Origin: Sphingomicrobium sp. XHP0239
Lineage (GTDB): Bacteria > Pseudomonadota > Alphaproteobacteria > Sphingomonadales > Sphingomonadaceae
DNA: 64,000 nucleotides
Direction: 5' to 3'
Assembly (NCBI RefSeq): GCF_039555325.1
Contig: NZ_CP154608.1
Location: forward strand, 1,922,001 to 1,986,000
In this document: positions 1 to 11,854 of the stretch, piece after piece
Numbering within the stretch: the first letter of the stretch is position 1
Layout: each line of letters starts with the position of its first letter
The notes under the pieces: model-generated
Database searches by the model: none
Told to the model about the DNA's origin: nothing
Seen by the model: only the letters and a program-made list of their open reading frames with translations
Made by a program: the position numbers and the translations under genes

Positions 1-1
1 G

Positions 2-1237
2 CTCCAGTTCCTCATCGGCCTCTACACGGGGCTGGTCCTGCTCCCCGCGCTCGCCTTCGCCGCGTGGCAGCAGCGCCGCTGGCAAATCGCGCCGCTGCCC
101 GTCCTCGCGTGGATCCTGCCCGCCATCGCGCTCTTCCTGTGGATGCGTACGGGCGCCAAGCCGGTGCCGCCGGGGTTCGACTTTCTCGACGTTTTCGGGC
201 GCTTCCGCGTGCCGCACCACTGGTTTCCCTCGACCGCGAGCGGACTGGAATGGGCGTGCGATGCACTGCTGCTCGTTGCGGGCGGTCTCGCGCTCCGTAC
301 CCTCGCGCGGCATCGCCCCGAGGCGCGCGCCCCGCTGGTGATGCTCGGCGGCATGATCCTCGTCGCCGTTCTCGGAACGCTTGCCAACGTCCTGTTTGTC
401 GAACTCCTGCCGATCACCTTGATCGGAAAGCTCCAGCTTCAGCGGCTGATGCCGTTCGGGCACCTCGCCATTTTCCTTGCCATCGGCGCGGCACTGGCGG
501 CTCGGCCAAAACTTGGTGCCGACTCCCGCCGCGATGTCCACCTCGCGCTCGGCCTTGCGGTCCTTCCACTAGTCTTCACGGGGTTAGAACTTGCCTCCCC
601 CGGCACAATCGCGCTGATCGTCGCTGGCGCCGCCCTGGCCTCGTTCATCGCGCACCGTCCGAGCCCGCTGGCCTATGCCGCGCCCGTCCTGCTCGCCGCG
701 CTGCTATTGGTCGCCCACTGGCGGCCCGCGGGACTGCTATCTGACGGCCTGCAATACCGTCTCGAACGCCGCTACGACCCGCTCGGCAACCGCCCCATCG
801 TCGGCGACAAGCTTGCGCGGTTCATGATCGAGCGGAGCCCCAAGTCGGCGCTGCTGCTCCACTCGCCCGAGTGGGACAACTTCACCTCCAGCTTTTCGAT
901 GCGGGCCGAGCGCGCCGCCTACGTCAGCTTCAAGAACGTGCCCTACACCGATCATGGCGTTGCTGTATGGCAACGCCGGATGGAGCGTGTCATCGACCGC
1001 CCGATCGATGGGAACCTCGACTTCAAGCGGCTGCGTCCATTGTGGCGGGAGCGTAATAGCGCGGACCTCGAAGCACTGGGCCGCGATGTGGGCGCCTGTT
1101 GGCTGATGGACCGCGTTGAGGATCGGCAGGCGCATTTCGGCGCCCCGCTCGTCACTGATCGCATAGGTGATACCAGCTGGGGAATCTGGAAGATCGGGAA
1201 TTGCGCAGACGCCCCAGCGATCGAGCCGGAGCACTAG
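2..1237 (+). CDS. Polytopic membrane protein, C-terminal part (5' end outside window)
   Basis: The frame is open from the first bases of the window, so the N-terminus lies upstream. The visible 411 residues begin with several hydrophobic helices, then a loop with a Pro-His-His motif (about residue 73), then more membrane segments up to about residue 245. The last ~165 residues are hydrophilic and probably form a periplasmic or cytoplasmic domain ending in WGIWKIGNC and a short tail. The build resembles large multi-pass proteins of the glycosyltransferase-C or O-antigen-ligase kind, but I see no catalytic motif and do not assign a family. It is followed at once by a convergent tRNA gene. Confidence 0.75.
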   Translation, partial: LQFLIGLYTGLVLLPALAFAAWQQRRWQIAPLPVLAWILPAIALFLWMRTGAKPVPPGFDFLDVFGRFRVPHHWFPSTASGLEWACDALLLVAGGLALRTLARHRPEARAPLVMLGGMILVAVLGTLANVLFVELLPITLIGKLQLQRLMPFGHLAIFLAIGAALAARPKLGADSRRDVHLALGLAVLPLVFTGLELASPGTIALIVAGAALASFIAHRPSPLAYAAPVLLAALLLVAHWRPAGLLSDGLQYRLERRYDPLGNRPIVGDKLARFMIERSPKSALLLHSPEWDNFTSSFSMRAERAAYVSFKNVPYTDHGVAVWQRRMERVIDRPIDGNLDFKRLRPLWRERNSADLEALGRDVGACWLMDRVEDRQAHFGAPLVTDRIGDTSWGIWKIGNCADAPAIEPEH

Positions 1238-1258
1238 TCTCGCGTATCGAAATGAAAA

Positions 1259-1335
1259 TGGTCGGGGAGAGAGGATTCGAACCTCCGGCCCCTGCCTCCC
1301 GAAGACAGTGCTCTACCAGGCTGAGCTACTCCCCG
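1259..1335 (-). tRNA. tRNA-Pro (anticodon CGG)
   Basis: Read on the minus strand this is a complete 77-nt cloverleaf. The acceptor stem is CGGGGAG with CTCCCCG, the D arm is AGCTCAG...GAGC, and the anticodon stem CTGTC/GGCAG holds the loop TTCGGGA, which gives anticodon CGG. The T arm is GGAGG-TTCGAAT-CCTCT. The 3' CCA is encoded. It decodes CCG proline codons, which are frequent in this GC-rich genome. Confidence 0.95.
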
Positions 1336-1417
1336 ACGGTTGCTCGGATGCGGTGCATGAGCTGGGGTGGCAAGGGCGATGCGTCCCCTAGCCGCGCGCC
1401 TGAACACATGCAAGCGA

Positions 1418-2728
1418 TTATGCCTGTCCCAGCACCTTCAGCATCTCGGTGACCGAGACGAATTTCTCGCGCGGGGCGCCGTCGCGGGCCGCGGCGACCT
1501 CCGCCTGTTCGATCGAGCGCCAGTCGGAAAAGCAGGTCGAATGAACCTCGCGCTCCTCGAGGAGATCGTCGAGCCCCTCCCCGCCCCGGCGGCCGCCGTC
1601 CGACCCGGGGGGCATGTCCGCCTCGATCGAGGCCGCGACCTCGTAGCCGTCGGGCCGGTTGGTTCCGATCGTGCCCGTCGGGCCGCGCCGTGCCCAGCCG
1701 ACGGCGTAGAGATTGTCCTCGATCCGTCCCGCATCGTTCGCGAAGCGGCCCCTGTTCGAATCGTAGGCGACCCCGGACATGGGCGGGCTGGCGTAGCCGA
1801 TGCAGGTCACGACCAGCGAGGCGGGCAGCGCGTAGGTTTCCCCGGTTCCGCGCGCACGTCCGTTGGCGTCCAGCGCCGTCCGTTCGACGATGACGCGTTC
1901 GGTGCAGCTCTCCCCCTCGATCCGCACCGGGCGGGCGAAGAAGTCGAAGGTGATGGTGATCGGCCGCTCGCCCTCCATCGCGGCATAGTCGCGCACCAGT
2001 CCCGCCGATTTGGCGAGCCCGCGATCCTCCAGCGCCTCCTGTTCAGAAAGCGGGGGCAGGTCGGCGGGATCGACGACCGGGCGCGCGCGCTCCAGATGCG
2101 CGAGTTCGGACAATTCCTTGGGAGTCATCGCGATCTGGTGCGGGCCGCGACGGCCGAGGATGGTGATGCGCTTCACCCGGCTCGCCGCGAGCGCGTCATA
2201 GGCGTGGCGGACGATGTCGCTTTCGCCCAGTTCCTCGGGCGTCTTGGCGAGGATCCGCGCGACGTCGAGCGCGACATTGCCGTTGCCGACGATCACCACG
2301 TCCTCGCCGTCCAGCGGCGGGTCGAGATCGGCATGATCGGGGTGGCCGTTGTACCAGCCGACGAAGGCGGCCGAGCCGACGACCCCCGCCAGTTCCTCGC
2401 CCGGAATGCCGAGCGTGCGGTCGTTGGGCGCTCCCGTCGCCATCACGACGGCGTCGTACAGGCTGCGCAGTTCGTCGACCGAGACGGCGTCGCCGATCGC
2501 GACGTTGCCGAGGAAGCGGACGTTGTCGGCATCCGCCACCTTGTCGTAGCGCAGCGATACTTTCTTGATCGACTGGTGATCGGGGGCGACGCCGAAGCGG
2601 ATGAGGCCGTAGGGGACGGGCAGGCGGTCGATGATGTCGATCCGCGCGCCGTCGCCATAGGCCTTCGACAGCGCCTCGGCGGTATAGAAACCCGCCGGTC
2701 CCGATCCGACAATGGCGAAATGGCGCAT
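1418..2728 (-). CDS. Ferredoxin--NADP+ reductase, adrenodoxin-reductase type
   Basis: This 436-residue flavoprotein should pass electrons between NADPH and a ferredoxin. The N-terminus has an FAD-binding GSGPAGFYTAEAL motif (residues 8-20), followed by the YGLIRFGVAPDH segment typical of adrenodoxin reductase and FprA. An NADP-binding GNGNVALDVARIL motif lies near residue 146, and the family's C-terminal GWARRGPTGTIGTNRPDG signature near residue 342. Length fits the family. It starts 10 bp after the upstream polyhydroxyalkanoate-type gene, so the two are probably co-transcribed. No ferredoxin gene is adjacent, so the electron partner is unknown. Confidence 0.9.
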   Translation of the reverse strand: MRHFAIVGSGPAGFYTAEALSKAYGDGARIDIIDRLPVPYGLIRFGVAPDHQSIKKVSLRYDKVADADNVRFLGNVAIGDAVSVDELRSLYDAVVMATGAPNDRTLGIPGEELAGVVGSAAFVGWYNGHPDHADLDPPLDGEDVVIVGNGNVALDVARILAKTPEELGESDIVRHAYDALAASRVKRITILGRRGPHQIAMTPKELSELAHLERARPVVDPADLPPLSEQEALEDRGLAKSAGLVRDYAAMEGERPITITFDFFARPVRIEGESCTERVIVERTALDANGRARGTGETYALPASLVVTCIGYASPPMSGVAYDSNRGRFANDAGRIEDNLYAVGWARRGPTGTIGTNRPDGYEVAASIEADMPPGSDGGRRGGEGLDDLLEEREVHSTCFSDWRSIEQAEVAAARDGAPREKFVSVTEMLKVLGQA

Positions 2729-2738
2729 GGGCCGCCTC

Positions 2739-3062
2739 CTATCGGGTGCGATCCTCCAGCAGGAGATCGCTGCCGTGCTTGCGGAACGCCCCTTCGATCG
2801 CGCCCTTGAACATCGCCAGCATCGGCGGGACGTCCATGTGACAACGCACGACCTTTTCCTCCACCGTGATGGTGGCGAGAATATTCTGCCCCATCGCCCC
2901 GACGCTGAGCGAGAGGACGTCGCCCTCCCAATGCTCCTGCACCTCGACCGCGCCGCCGGGGATCTTGTCCTTCAGCTGGTGCGTGTTGCCCGCGATCCGC
3001 GCCTTGGCTTCGGCACGGCCCAGCTGGTGCGGAATGTCGACATCGATACTCTGGTTCATCAC
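2739..3062 (-). CDS. Polyhydroxyalkanoic acid system family protein
   Basis: A 107-residue soluble protein that begins with the typical 'SIDVDIPHQLGRAEAKARI' pattern of the small polyhydroxyalkanoate-system family. Members occur near polyester granule genes in some bacteria, but their biochemical role is not settled, and no phaC or phasin gene lies in this window. Two adjacent ATG codons (3062 and 3059) could serve as start. It is the first gene of a likely two-gene unit with the ferredoxin reductase 10 bp downstream, and is divergent from the peptidase at 3120. Confidence 0.8.
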   Translation of the reverse strand: MMNQSIDVDIPHQLGRAEAKARIAGNTHQLKDKIPGGAVEVQEHWEGDVLSLSVGAMGQNILATITVEEKVVRCHMDVPPMLAMFKGAIEGAFRKHGSDLLLEDRTR

Positions 3063-3119
3063 GCCGCAAGGCTGGACGCGCTTCGGACCCTTTGCAACCC
3101 TCGTTCGTCGTCGAAGGAC

Positions 3120-3782
3120 ATGCAGTTGATCACCGCCCTCCTTTTCGCCATGTTCGCGATGCAGCCCCTGCTGCCCAATACCGCCGCGCCCTATATCGAA
3201 CCGGGGCAGGACGAGGCAGGCTTTCGAGTCTGGCTAGCGGCCGATCCCTCGCACCAGGCGCAGTTCAACAGCTATGGCGCCTATCTGCGCGATGCGGGCG
3301 TGGCCGAGGTCGTGCCGCTGTGGCAGCTGACCCGAACCGCGAGCCAGTGGAACGATTGCGGCCAGCCCGCCTTCGAGATCCCGCCCGCGATGCTGTGGCC
3401 CAGCATCGTCGAGACGCTGCGCTACACTCAGGACGCGGTGAAGCCCGCGATCGGCGAGGTCGAAGTGCTGTCGGTTTATCGCAACCCCTATCTGAACAGT
3501 TGCGCGGGCGGATCGGCGCGGTCGAGTCATCGCAACAACCAGGCGATCGACATGGTCCCCCGCTACCCGCTCGAGCGGGGCGATCTGATGAACCGGCTGT
3601 GCACGATGCATGCGCGGTACGGCGGTCAGTATGACGTCGGGTTTGGTTTCTATGTGGGCCTGCGCTTTCACGTCGATACGTGGAATTACCGCATCTGGGG
3701 CGTCGATCCCGACCAGGGCGGCGACCAGTGCCGCATCGCCCTGCAACGCCGCGCGGCGGCGCGGATCGACCAGGACGACTGA
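3120..3782 (+). CDS. Exported M15-like D-Ala-D-Ala carboxypeptidase family protein
   Basis: This 220-residue protein has a hydrophobic signal peptide (about residues 1-20) and a core resembling peptidase family M15. The zinc-site pattern S-x-H-x6-D appears as SSHRNNQAID, with His137 and Asp144, and a distal His184 sits in RFHVDTW. In the family these three bind zinc and the enzyme trims peptidoglycan stem peptides. The usual Gly inside the first motif is replaced here, so activity is likely but not certain. The ATG at 3120 is chosen because the signal peptide begins there; an upstream in-frame extension overlaps the divergent gene. Confidence 0.75.
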   Translation: MQLITALLFAMFAMQPLLPNTAAPYIEPGQDEAGFRVWLAADPSHQAQFNSYGAYLRDAGVAEVVPLWQLTRTASQWNDCGQPAFEIPPAMLWPSIVETLRYTQDAVKPAIGEVEVLSVYRNPYLNSCAGGSARSSHRNNQAIDMVPRYPLERGDLMNRLCTMHARYGGQYDVGFGFYVGLRFHVDTWNYRIWGVDPDQGGDQCRIALQRRAAARIDQDD

Positions 3783-3809
3783 CCCCTCGACGAAAAGATT
3801 CGCGTCGAT

Positions 3810-3839
3810 CTTGTGTTGCATGATTGTCACACCATATTG
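3810..3839 (+). promoter_or_regulatory. Heat-shock (RpoH-type) promoter for clpB
   Basis: CTTG at 3810-3813 and CCATATTG at 3832-3839 are 18 bp apart, in line with the alphaproteobacterial RpoH pattern CTTG-N17/18-CYTATNT. The site lies 33 bp before the clpB start, where a heat-shock promoter is expected. Function is inferred from the motif only. Confidence 0.55.
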
Positions 3840-3871
3840 CGCGGGATATCGAGACTCTTGGAGGGGCTGAC

Positions 3872-6448
<2,577 letters not shown>

Positions 6449-6473
6449 TACGAACGAGACTTCGGAACAGACG

Positions 6474-6509
6474 AAAAGGGCGGCCCGTCCGCGCGGGTCG
6501 CCCTTTTTC
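6474..6509 (+). terminator. Rho-independent terminator of clpB
   Basis: A GC-rich inverted repeat (AAAGGGCGGCCCG pairing with CGGGTCGCCCTTT) begins 26 bp after the clpB stop and ends in a T run. Confidence 0.8.
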
Positions 6510-6550
6510 GCGTCGTCGGTCGGAGGCCGCAGGTCCTTTGCGCGTGACAC

Positions 6551-6581
6551 AAAAAAGGGGCCGGTCCGAAGACCGACCCCT
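6551..6581 (-). terminator. Rho-independent terminator of the TonB-dependent receptor gene
   Basis: On the minus strand the stem AGGGGTCGGTC pairs with GACCGGCCCCT (one G-U pair) around a TTCG tetraloop and is followed by six T. It lies 24 bp after the receptor stop, facing the clpB terminator. Confidence 0.85.
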
Positions 6582-6605
6582 CTCTTGTTGTCGAAGCCCT
6601 TGGCC

Positions 6606-9600
6606 TTAGCCGCGTTCGGGACGCGGGGCAGGCGGCGGGGGCGGCGGCGGCGGGGGAGCCGAAGGGCATCCCTGGCTGGCCAGCGCCACGTAACCGTCGG
6701 GGCAGGTGATCGTCGCCGGAGCCGTTTCGACTTCGCGGACGACTTCGCGAACCACCGGGGCCGGAGCGATATATTCGTCCCGAACGCCGAGGTTCACCTT
6801 CGCACCGAGGAAGAGGAAGCGACCGATGTCGTAGATCACCGGATAGGTGTTGCCGTTACCCGTGGGCGGACCCGACGAGGTGCTGAGCGGCGGACGCTCG
6901 TTCAGCACGTTCAGAACGCCACCGCGAAGCTCGAAACCGTCGAACGCGTCGAGGTTGAACGAGAGATCGAGGTAGTTGACGTCACCGAAGTCGTTGTCGA
7001 CCAGGAACGGCTCGTCCGGCTCGTTGCCCGTGCCGCTGAAGTAGCGCCACGTGGCATTGAGGTCGAGCGCATCGAAGAGGTCGAAGCCCAGCGTGGCGAT
7101 GTGGCGGTAGGACGGGTTCACCGCCGCGACACAGTCGTTGTTCAGGCGATCGACGCACTGGATGTTCGGACCACCCGGGAACGGAACGTAGTCGAGACCG
7201 AACAGGTAGGTCGCGGCATAGTCGAGACGCAGGAAGTCGAGGCCCAGCGTATCGAAGTCGAGACCCGCCTGAAGATCCAGACCATCCGTGGTCAGGTCGG
7301 CGATGTTGATGTTGGTCAACAGGAAGCCGGTGCCCGGACGACCCGAGATGAGCGAACCGTCATTGTTACGGGTGATCAGATCGCAGAACGCATCGTCGCC
7401 GGTGGCAATGCACTGGTCGAGCGTGGTCTGGGCGCCGATGCCCGCAGCGATGAAGTCCTGAACCTCGATGTTGAAGTAATCGACGCTCAGGGTCAGGCCG
7501 CTGAGGAACCCGCCGGGGGTGAGAACCGCACCGATGGTGTAGGTGTCCGACGTTTCCGGCTGCAGGTTCGGGTTACCCCCGAAGATGCCCTGCGTCTGGC
7601 CCGAGATGACGTCCACGATATTGCCGTACTGGGCAGCCGTCACGCCGGTGTTGGCGCAGGCGGCGGCCGAAGCGGCCGGGTTGGGTCCGGCGCACGGATC
7701 GTAGAAGCCGTTGTCGCCCAGGGCGAGGTTCGGAAGACCCGTGTCCTGACCGGTGAACAGCTCGATCACGTTCGGTGCACGCACCGAGCGCTGATACTGA
7801 CCACGCAGCTTGATACCGTCGAACGGGATCCAGCTGAGCTGGGCGCCGTACGCATCGGTGGTGAAGCCGGTCGTGATGCCGTTACCGTCCGCGGTGTAAT
7901 CCGAGTAGCGATACTGGCCCGTCAGGACGAGTTCGTCGAACCCGGTCACGTCCGTGATCAGCGGGACCTGAAGTTCGCCGAAGAATTCGCCGACTTCGAC
8001 CGCACCTGCGACCGGCAGGGTGGCCCCGCCGACACCGGTGAAGCCGCCGCCCGGGATCTGGCTGATTTCGTCCGGACGCGATTCCAGCATGTCCTCGCGA
8101 TATTCGGCACCGACGAGGAAGGCGATGCCCTCGCTCGAGAGCGGCGAACGGATACCGTAGTTGCCGAGATCGGCCTGGAGGTTGCCGCCGACGACCGTCT
8201 GGGTGGTCTCACCCACGACGATGCCGACACCCGTCAGGAAGTTGGCCTGCTCCTGCGTGATGGCGGTGTTGCCGCCCGGACGCTGGAACGGGTTGTAGGG
8301 AACGCAGCCGCCCGTCGGGTCGATACAGACGGGGTTGCCGTCGTCATCGGTGGTGACGAGGAACGCCTGCTGCAGGTTCGAGCGGACGATGTCGTTCGTG
8401 GAGATCGACGTGTCGCTGGTCTCGGCATACTGGCCGAACAGCTCGAAGTCCCAGTAGCTCGCGAACGAGCCACGAACGCCGCCGACCATGCGGAAGGCGC
8501 TGTTCTCGAGACGCGAGTTACGCGGGCCGCCTTCGATGTTGCGGTAGGCCGCGGTGACGTTGTCCTTGATCACGCCGTTCTCAATGTCGGCGGCCGTACA
8601 ACCGTAGGCAGCCGCGATCGTCAGATCGGAGTTCTGGATCGGACCCGTCAGGAACGGGTTGTCGCAGTTGATCGAATAGACGCCGAACGAAGCCGACTGC
8701 GCGATCTGCGCGTCCGACACGTTATCGGTGTAGCTGAGATCGGCGAAGACTTCAATGTCGTCGGCGATGTCATAGTGACCGCGAGCGTAGATCTGATAAC
8801 GCTCGGACGGACGCTGGAAGTAGTTCAGCGGACCGAAGTTGAAGGTCTGCGCCGGACCAGCGACATAATTCACGAACGTGCCGTCTTCCTGAAGGAAGAA
8901 GAACTGACGGTTCGACCCATTCGGGTTCGGCGGAACGATCGACCCCACGCTGCCGAACAGGCGGAAGTTGCCCGAACCGGCACAGGTGATGTCGTCGTCG
9001 GCGTTCGAGCTCAGCGTACAGGCCGAGAAGACGCGGTTGTCCTGCGTGATGGCCGAACGGTTTTCATACGAACCGTAGAGCGTGACGTTGCCGCGACCGT
9101 TCGGCGTATTGACGCCGATGATGCCGGTGATGGCATATTCCTCGCCGTCCCAGCTGTTGCCGGGAACCGGAACGTTCGAGCGCGTCAGCACTTCGGCGAT
9201 TTCGTCCCACTCGTTCTCGTTCTGGTTGATGCCGCCAAGAACGTCGATCTCGATGCCTTCGAAATCGCGCTTGAGGATGAAGTTGGCCACACCGCCGACC
9301 GCGTCCGAACCGTACACCGCCGAGGCGCCGCCGGTGAGGATGTCGACCTGCTCGACGAGCTGCGTCGGGATGAGGTCGAGGTTGGCCGAGGTGATCGCCG
9401 ACGAACCGTAGGGAAGGCGACGACCGTCGATCAGGACGAGCGTGCGAACCGAACCGAGACCGCGAAGGTTGAGCGTCGCGGTGCCCGAAGCGCCGTTCGA
9501 GACTTCACCCGCCTGGCCGGCGAAGACCTGCGGAAGCTGGTTGGTGAGATCTTCGATGCGCGTGACGGCGCGGCTGTCGATGATTTCGTCCGACACCGAC

Positions 9601-9824
9601 AGGACCGGGCTGGCGGCCTGAAGGTTGGGGTTGGCGCGCAGACGCGTACCGGTGATGACGATCTGGCTGTCGGGCTGTTCGCCCGTCGGCGAGGGATCGT
9701 CGTTGATCAGGACTTCATCCTCATCGGGATCCGGATCGGCGACCTGCGCCTGCGCCGGCATGGCGATCAGGGCTGCGCCCATAATCGTCCCGGTAAGCAG
9801 CGCCTTCTTCGAAATACGCTTCAT
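6606..9824 (-). CDS. TonB-dependent outer-membrane receptor with proline-rich C-terminal tail
   Basis: This 1,072-residue receptor has a signal peptide (cleavage after AQA, residue 26), an acidic stretch, a TonB box like QIVITGTRLR, a plug domain with NLRGLGSVRTLVLIDGRRLPYG-type sequence, and a long 22-strand-type barrel with many extracellular loops rich in Gly, Asn and Asp. Such receptors use proton-motive force via TonB to import siderophores, vitamins or oligosaccharides; the substrate is not predictable. After the last barrel strand (FLFLGAKVNL) come about 60 more residues: a VVREVVREVE segment, a C-x15-C pair and a run of nine prolines. The ATG at 9824 is chosen because the signal peptide begins there after AAGGGG. 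Stands alone with its own terminator. Confidence 0.93.
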   Translation of the reverse strand: MKRISKKALLTGTIMGAALIAMPAQAQVADPDPDEDEVLINDDPSPTGEQPDSQIVITGTRLRANPNLQAASPVLSVSDEIIDSRAVTRIEDLTNQLPQVFAGQAGEVSNGASGTATLNLRGLGSVRTLVLIDGRRLPYGSSAITSANLDLIPTQLVEQVDILTGGASAVYGSDAVGGVANFILKRDFEGIEIDVLGGINQNENEWDEIAEVLTRSNVPVPGNSWDGEEYAITGIIGVNTPNGRGNVTLYGSYENRSAITQDNRVFSACTLSSNADDDITCAGSGNFRLFGSVGSIVPPNPNGSNRQFFFLQEDGTFVNYVAGPAQTFNFGPLNYFQRPSERYQIYARGHYDIADDIEVFADLSYTDNVSDAQIAQSASFGVYSINCDNPFLTGPIQNSDLTIAAAYGCTAADIENGVIKDNVTAAYRNIEGGPRNSRLENSAFRMVGGVRGSFASYWDFELFGQYAETSDTSISTNDIVRSNLQQAFLVTTDDDGNPVCIDPTGGCVPYNPFQRPGGNTAITQEQANFLTGVGIVVGETTQTVVGGNLQADLGNYGIRSPLSSEGIAFLVGAEYREDMLESRPDEISQIPGGGFTGVGGATLPVAGAVEVGEFFGELQVPLITDVTGFDELVLTGQYRYSDYTADGNGITTGFTTDAYGAQLSWIPFDGIKLRGQYQRSVRAPNVIELFTGQDTGLPNLALGDNGFYDPCAGPNPAASAAACANTGVTAAQYGNIVDVISGQTQGIFGGNPNLQPETSDTYTIGAVLTPGGFLSGLTLSVDYFNIEVQDFIAAGIGAQTTLDQCIATGDDAFCDLITRNNDGSLISGRPGTGFLLTNINIADLTTDGLDLQAGLDFDTLGLDFLRLDYAATYLFGLDYVPFPGGPNIQCVDRLNNDCVAAVNPSYRHIATLGFDLFDALDLNATWRYFSGTGNEPDEPFLVDNDFGDVNYLDLSFNLDAFDGFELRGGVLNVLNERPPLSTSSGPPTGNGNTYPVIYDIGRFLFLGAKVNLGVRDEYIAPAPVVREVVREVETAPATITCPDGYVALASQGCPSAPPPPPPPPPAPRPERG

Positions 9825-10015
9825 TGTTTTCCCCTTGGTATGACCGCAATGCGAACGGCCGGTAAACCCATGCATCTTGCAGTGTAGGCAAGACGACATG
9901 GGGCGGCGTTTACGTCAGGGAGGCGAAACGATTCAATGTCGGAAGGGCGATAACGACGTCTTTGTGACGGACCTGTGACTTTTACGGCACAGGGGTGTGT
10001 TCCGTTAATTTATGG

Positions 10016-10237
10016 CTAAAGACTCGCGTTTCCGCCGCGCGCGCGCTGTTCCGCGGCAAGACTGGCGGCGGCGTCGACGTACGGCTCCTGCCGCTCGACC
10101 GACCAATATTTTAGCTCGGCCAGCGGGATCGGAGTGCCGGTGACGGCGCACCGCACATGGTCGCCGTGCGCGATCAGGCGGAAGGTCGCATCGCCATAAT
10201 GCACTTTCGCCTCGCGTCCGCTGCCGCCCATCAACAT
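10016..10237 (-). CDS. DUF2093 domain-containing protein
   Basis: This 73-residue cytoplasmic protein matches the small alphaproteobacterial DUF2093 family: a beta-rich core with VHYGDATFRLIAHGDHVRCAV, then the conserved GTPIPLAELKYWSVERQEPY segment. Function is unknown. It starts only 3 bp after the xseA stop, and in my knowledge this xseA-DUF2093 pairing is common in the class, so the two are almost certainly co-transcribed. ATG at 10231 is an alternative start. Confidence 0.85.
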   Translation of the reverse strand: MLMGGSGREAKVHYGDATFRLIAHGDHVRCAVTGTPIPLAELKYWSVERQEPYVDAAASLAAEQRARGGNASL

Positions 10238-10240
10238 GCC

Positions 10241-11854
10241 TTATTCTCCGTCATCGCCGGCCTCATCGAACAGGTCGCCCTGTCGATCGCCGAGATAGGA
10301 GGCAGCGCGTCGCTTCGCAACACGGGCGGCGGGACGGGGCGGATCGCGATGTACTTCGATGTTGCCATCGGCGAACGTGAGGTCGAGGCGGGCATGGGTC
10401 GCGGCGGCGGCGGCCGAGGTGATCGCCCGACCGTCGACGGTGACCATGGCATAGCCTTTCTCGAGGATGCGCTCGGGATTGGCGAGGAGCGCCATGCCCC
10501 ATGCGGCATCGAGCCGGGCCTGCGCCTCGTCGACGCGGCGGCGCATCCGGGCGGGGTCGAGACGGGCTGCGACCGGCGCGAGGTCCGCGCGGGCCGCCGC
10601 GAGGACCGCCGCACCCCCGCGCGCGTGCCGCTGGGAAAGGGTATCGAGCCGCTCGTCCGCCTGCGCCGCCTGCCGGCTCAATGCCTGGCCCGAGCGGCCG
10701 GCGAGCAGAGCGAGGTCCGCCCTGCCCCGGTCGACGCGCTGCACGAGCGGTCGGGGCGACAGGCGGGCAGCGATGCGCGTCAGCCCGTTCTCGGCCACCT
10801 GCGCGCGTTCGCGCAGCCCGCGACCGAGATCGCGCGCCGCCTCGCCAAAGCGCCGCTCGATCCGTTCGAGCAGGCGCTGGGGCGTGGGGAGCCGTTCGGA
10901 CAGCGTAGCCAGTCGTTCGTCGCGCTGTTGCAGCGCGGCACGCATCCGGTCGGAGAGGCGCCGCCCCCGCTCGGCAAGCGCGGTGCGCAACTCGGCCAGC
11001 ACCGGCACCGCCATTTCGGCGGCCGCGGTCGGGGTCGGGGCGCGGCGGTCGGCGACATGGTCGATCAGCGTGGTATCGGTTTCGTGCCCCACCGCACTGA
11101 TGAGCGGGATCGAACAGGCGGCGGCGGCGCGCACGACGATATCCTCGTTGAACGCCCACAGATCCTCGATCGACCCGCCCCCGCGCGCGACGATGAGGAG
11201 ATCGGGTCGCGGCACCGCACCGCCGGGCGCAAGCGCATCGAAACCCGCGATCGCCTCGGCCACCTGCCCCGCCGCGCTCTCGCCTTGCACCTGGACGGGC
11301 CAGACGATGACATGGGTGGGGCAGCGGTCTTCCAGCCGGTGAAGGATGTCGCGGATCACCGCGCCCGTCGGGCTGGTCACCACACCGATGACGCGGGGCA
11401 GGAATGGCAGGGCGCGCTTGCGCGTCGGATCGAACAGGCCTTCCGCGGCCATCGCCTTGCGGCGCTTCTCGAGCAGCGCCATCAGCGCCCCTTCGCCCGC
11501 CAGTTCGAGCGTCTCGACGACGACCTGATATTTGGAGCGCCCGGGATAGGTGGTCAGCTTACCGCTCGCGATCACCTCGGCCCCGTCCTCGGGGCGGAAG
11601 GCGAGGCGTCCGGCACTGCCCTTCCACAGCACGCTGTCGATACAGGCGCGGTCGTCCTTCAGCGTGAAATAGCAATGGCCCGATGCCGCGCGCTTCCAAC
11701 CGGAAATCTCGCCGCGCACGCGAACGTGGCCGAAACGGTCCTCGACCGTCCGCTTGAGCGCGCCCGACAATTCGCTGACGCTTTGTGCGGGCGCATTGTC
11801 GCCCGGGCCCTGGCTCGCTAACAGCGAGGAAGTTGGTTCATCGGGGGACGTCAT
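10241..11854 (-). CDS. xseA: Exodeoxyribonuclease VII large subunit
   Basis: XseA is the catalytic subunit of the single-strand-specific exonuclease VII, acting in mismatch repair and damage tolerance. The 537-residue protein has the N-terminal OB-fold ([21 protein letters not shown] onward, residues about 28-120), the nuclease core with [19 protein letters not shown] and the [13 protein letters not shown] motif, and a long coiled-coil region rich in Arg and Ala. The small subunit gene xseB is not here. The start ATG at 11854 shares the bases CATG with the start of purD on the other strand, so each gene's ribosome site lies inside the other gene. No other in-frame start exists before the OB-fold. 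Confidence 0.93.
   Translation of the reverse strand: MTSPDEPTSSLLASQGPGDNAPAQSVSELSGALKRTVEDRFGHVRVRGEISGWKRAASGHCYFTLKDDRACIDSVLWKGSAGRLAFRPEDGAEVIASGKLTTYPGRSKYQVVVETLELAGEGALMALLEKRRKAMAAEGLFDPTRKRALPFLPRVIGVVTSPTGAVIRDILHRLEDRCPTHVIVWPVQVQGESAAGQVAEAIAGFDALAPGGAVPRPDLLIVARGGGSIEDLWAFNEDIVVRAAAACSIPLISAVGHETDTTLIDHVADRRAPTPTAAAEMAVPVLAELRTALAERGRRLSDRMRAALQQRDERLATLSERLPTPQRLLERIERRFGEAARDLGRGLRERAQVAENGLTRIAARLSPRPLVQRVDRGRADLALLAGRSGQALSRQAAQADERLDTLSQRHARGGAAVLAAARADLAPVAARLDPARMRRRVDEAQARLDAAWGMALLANPERILEKGYAMVTVDGRAITSAAAAATHARLDLTFADGNIEVHRDPPRPAARVAKRRAASYLGDRQGDLFDEAGDDGE

Noticed and set aside
6585..9887. An 1,100-codon open frame antisense to the TonB-dependent receptor
   Set aside because: High GC keeps antisense frames open. 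The product is a charged Arg/Asp/Val mixture without domains, while the opposite strand encodes a clear receptor with signal peptide and terminator.
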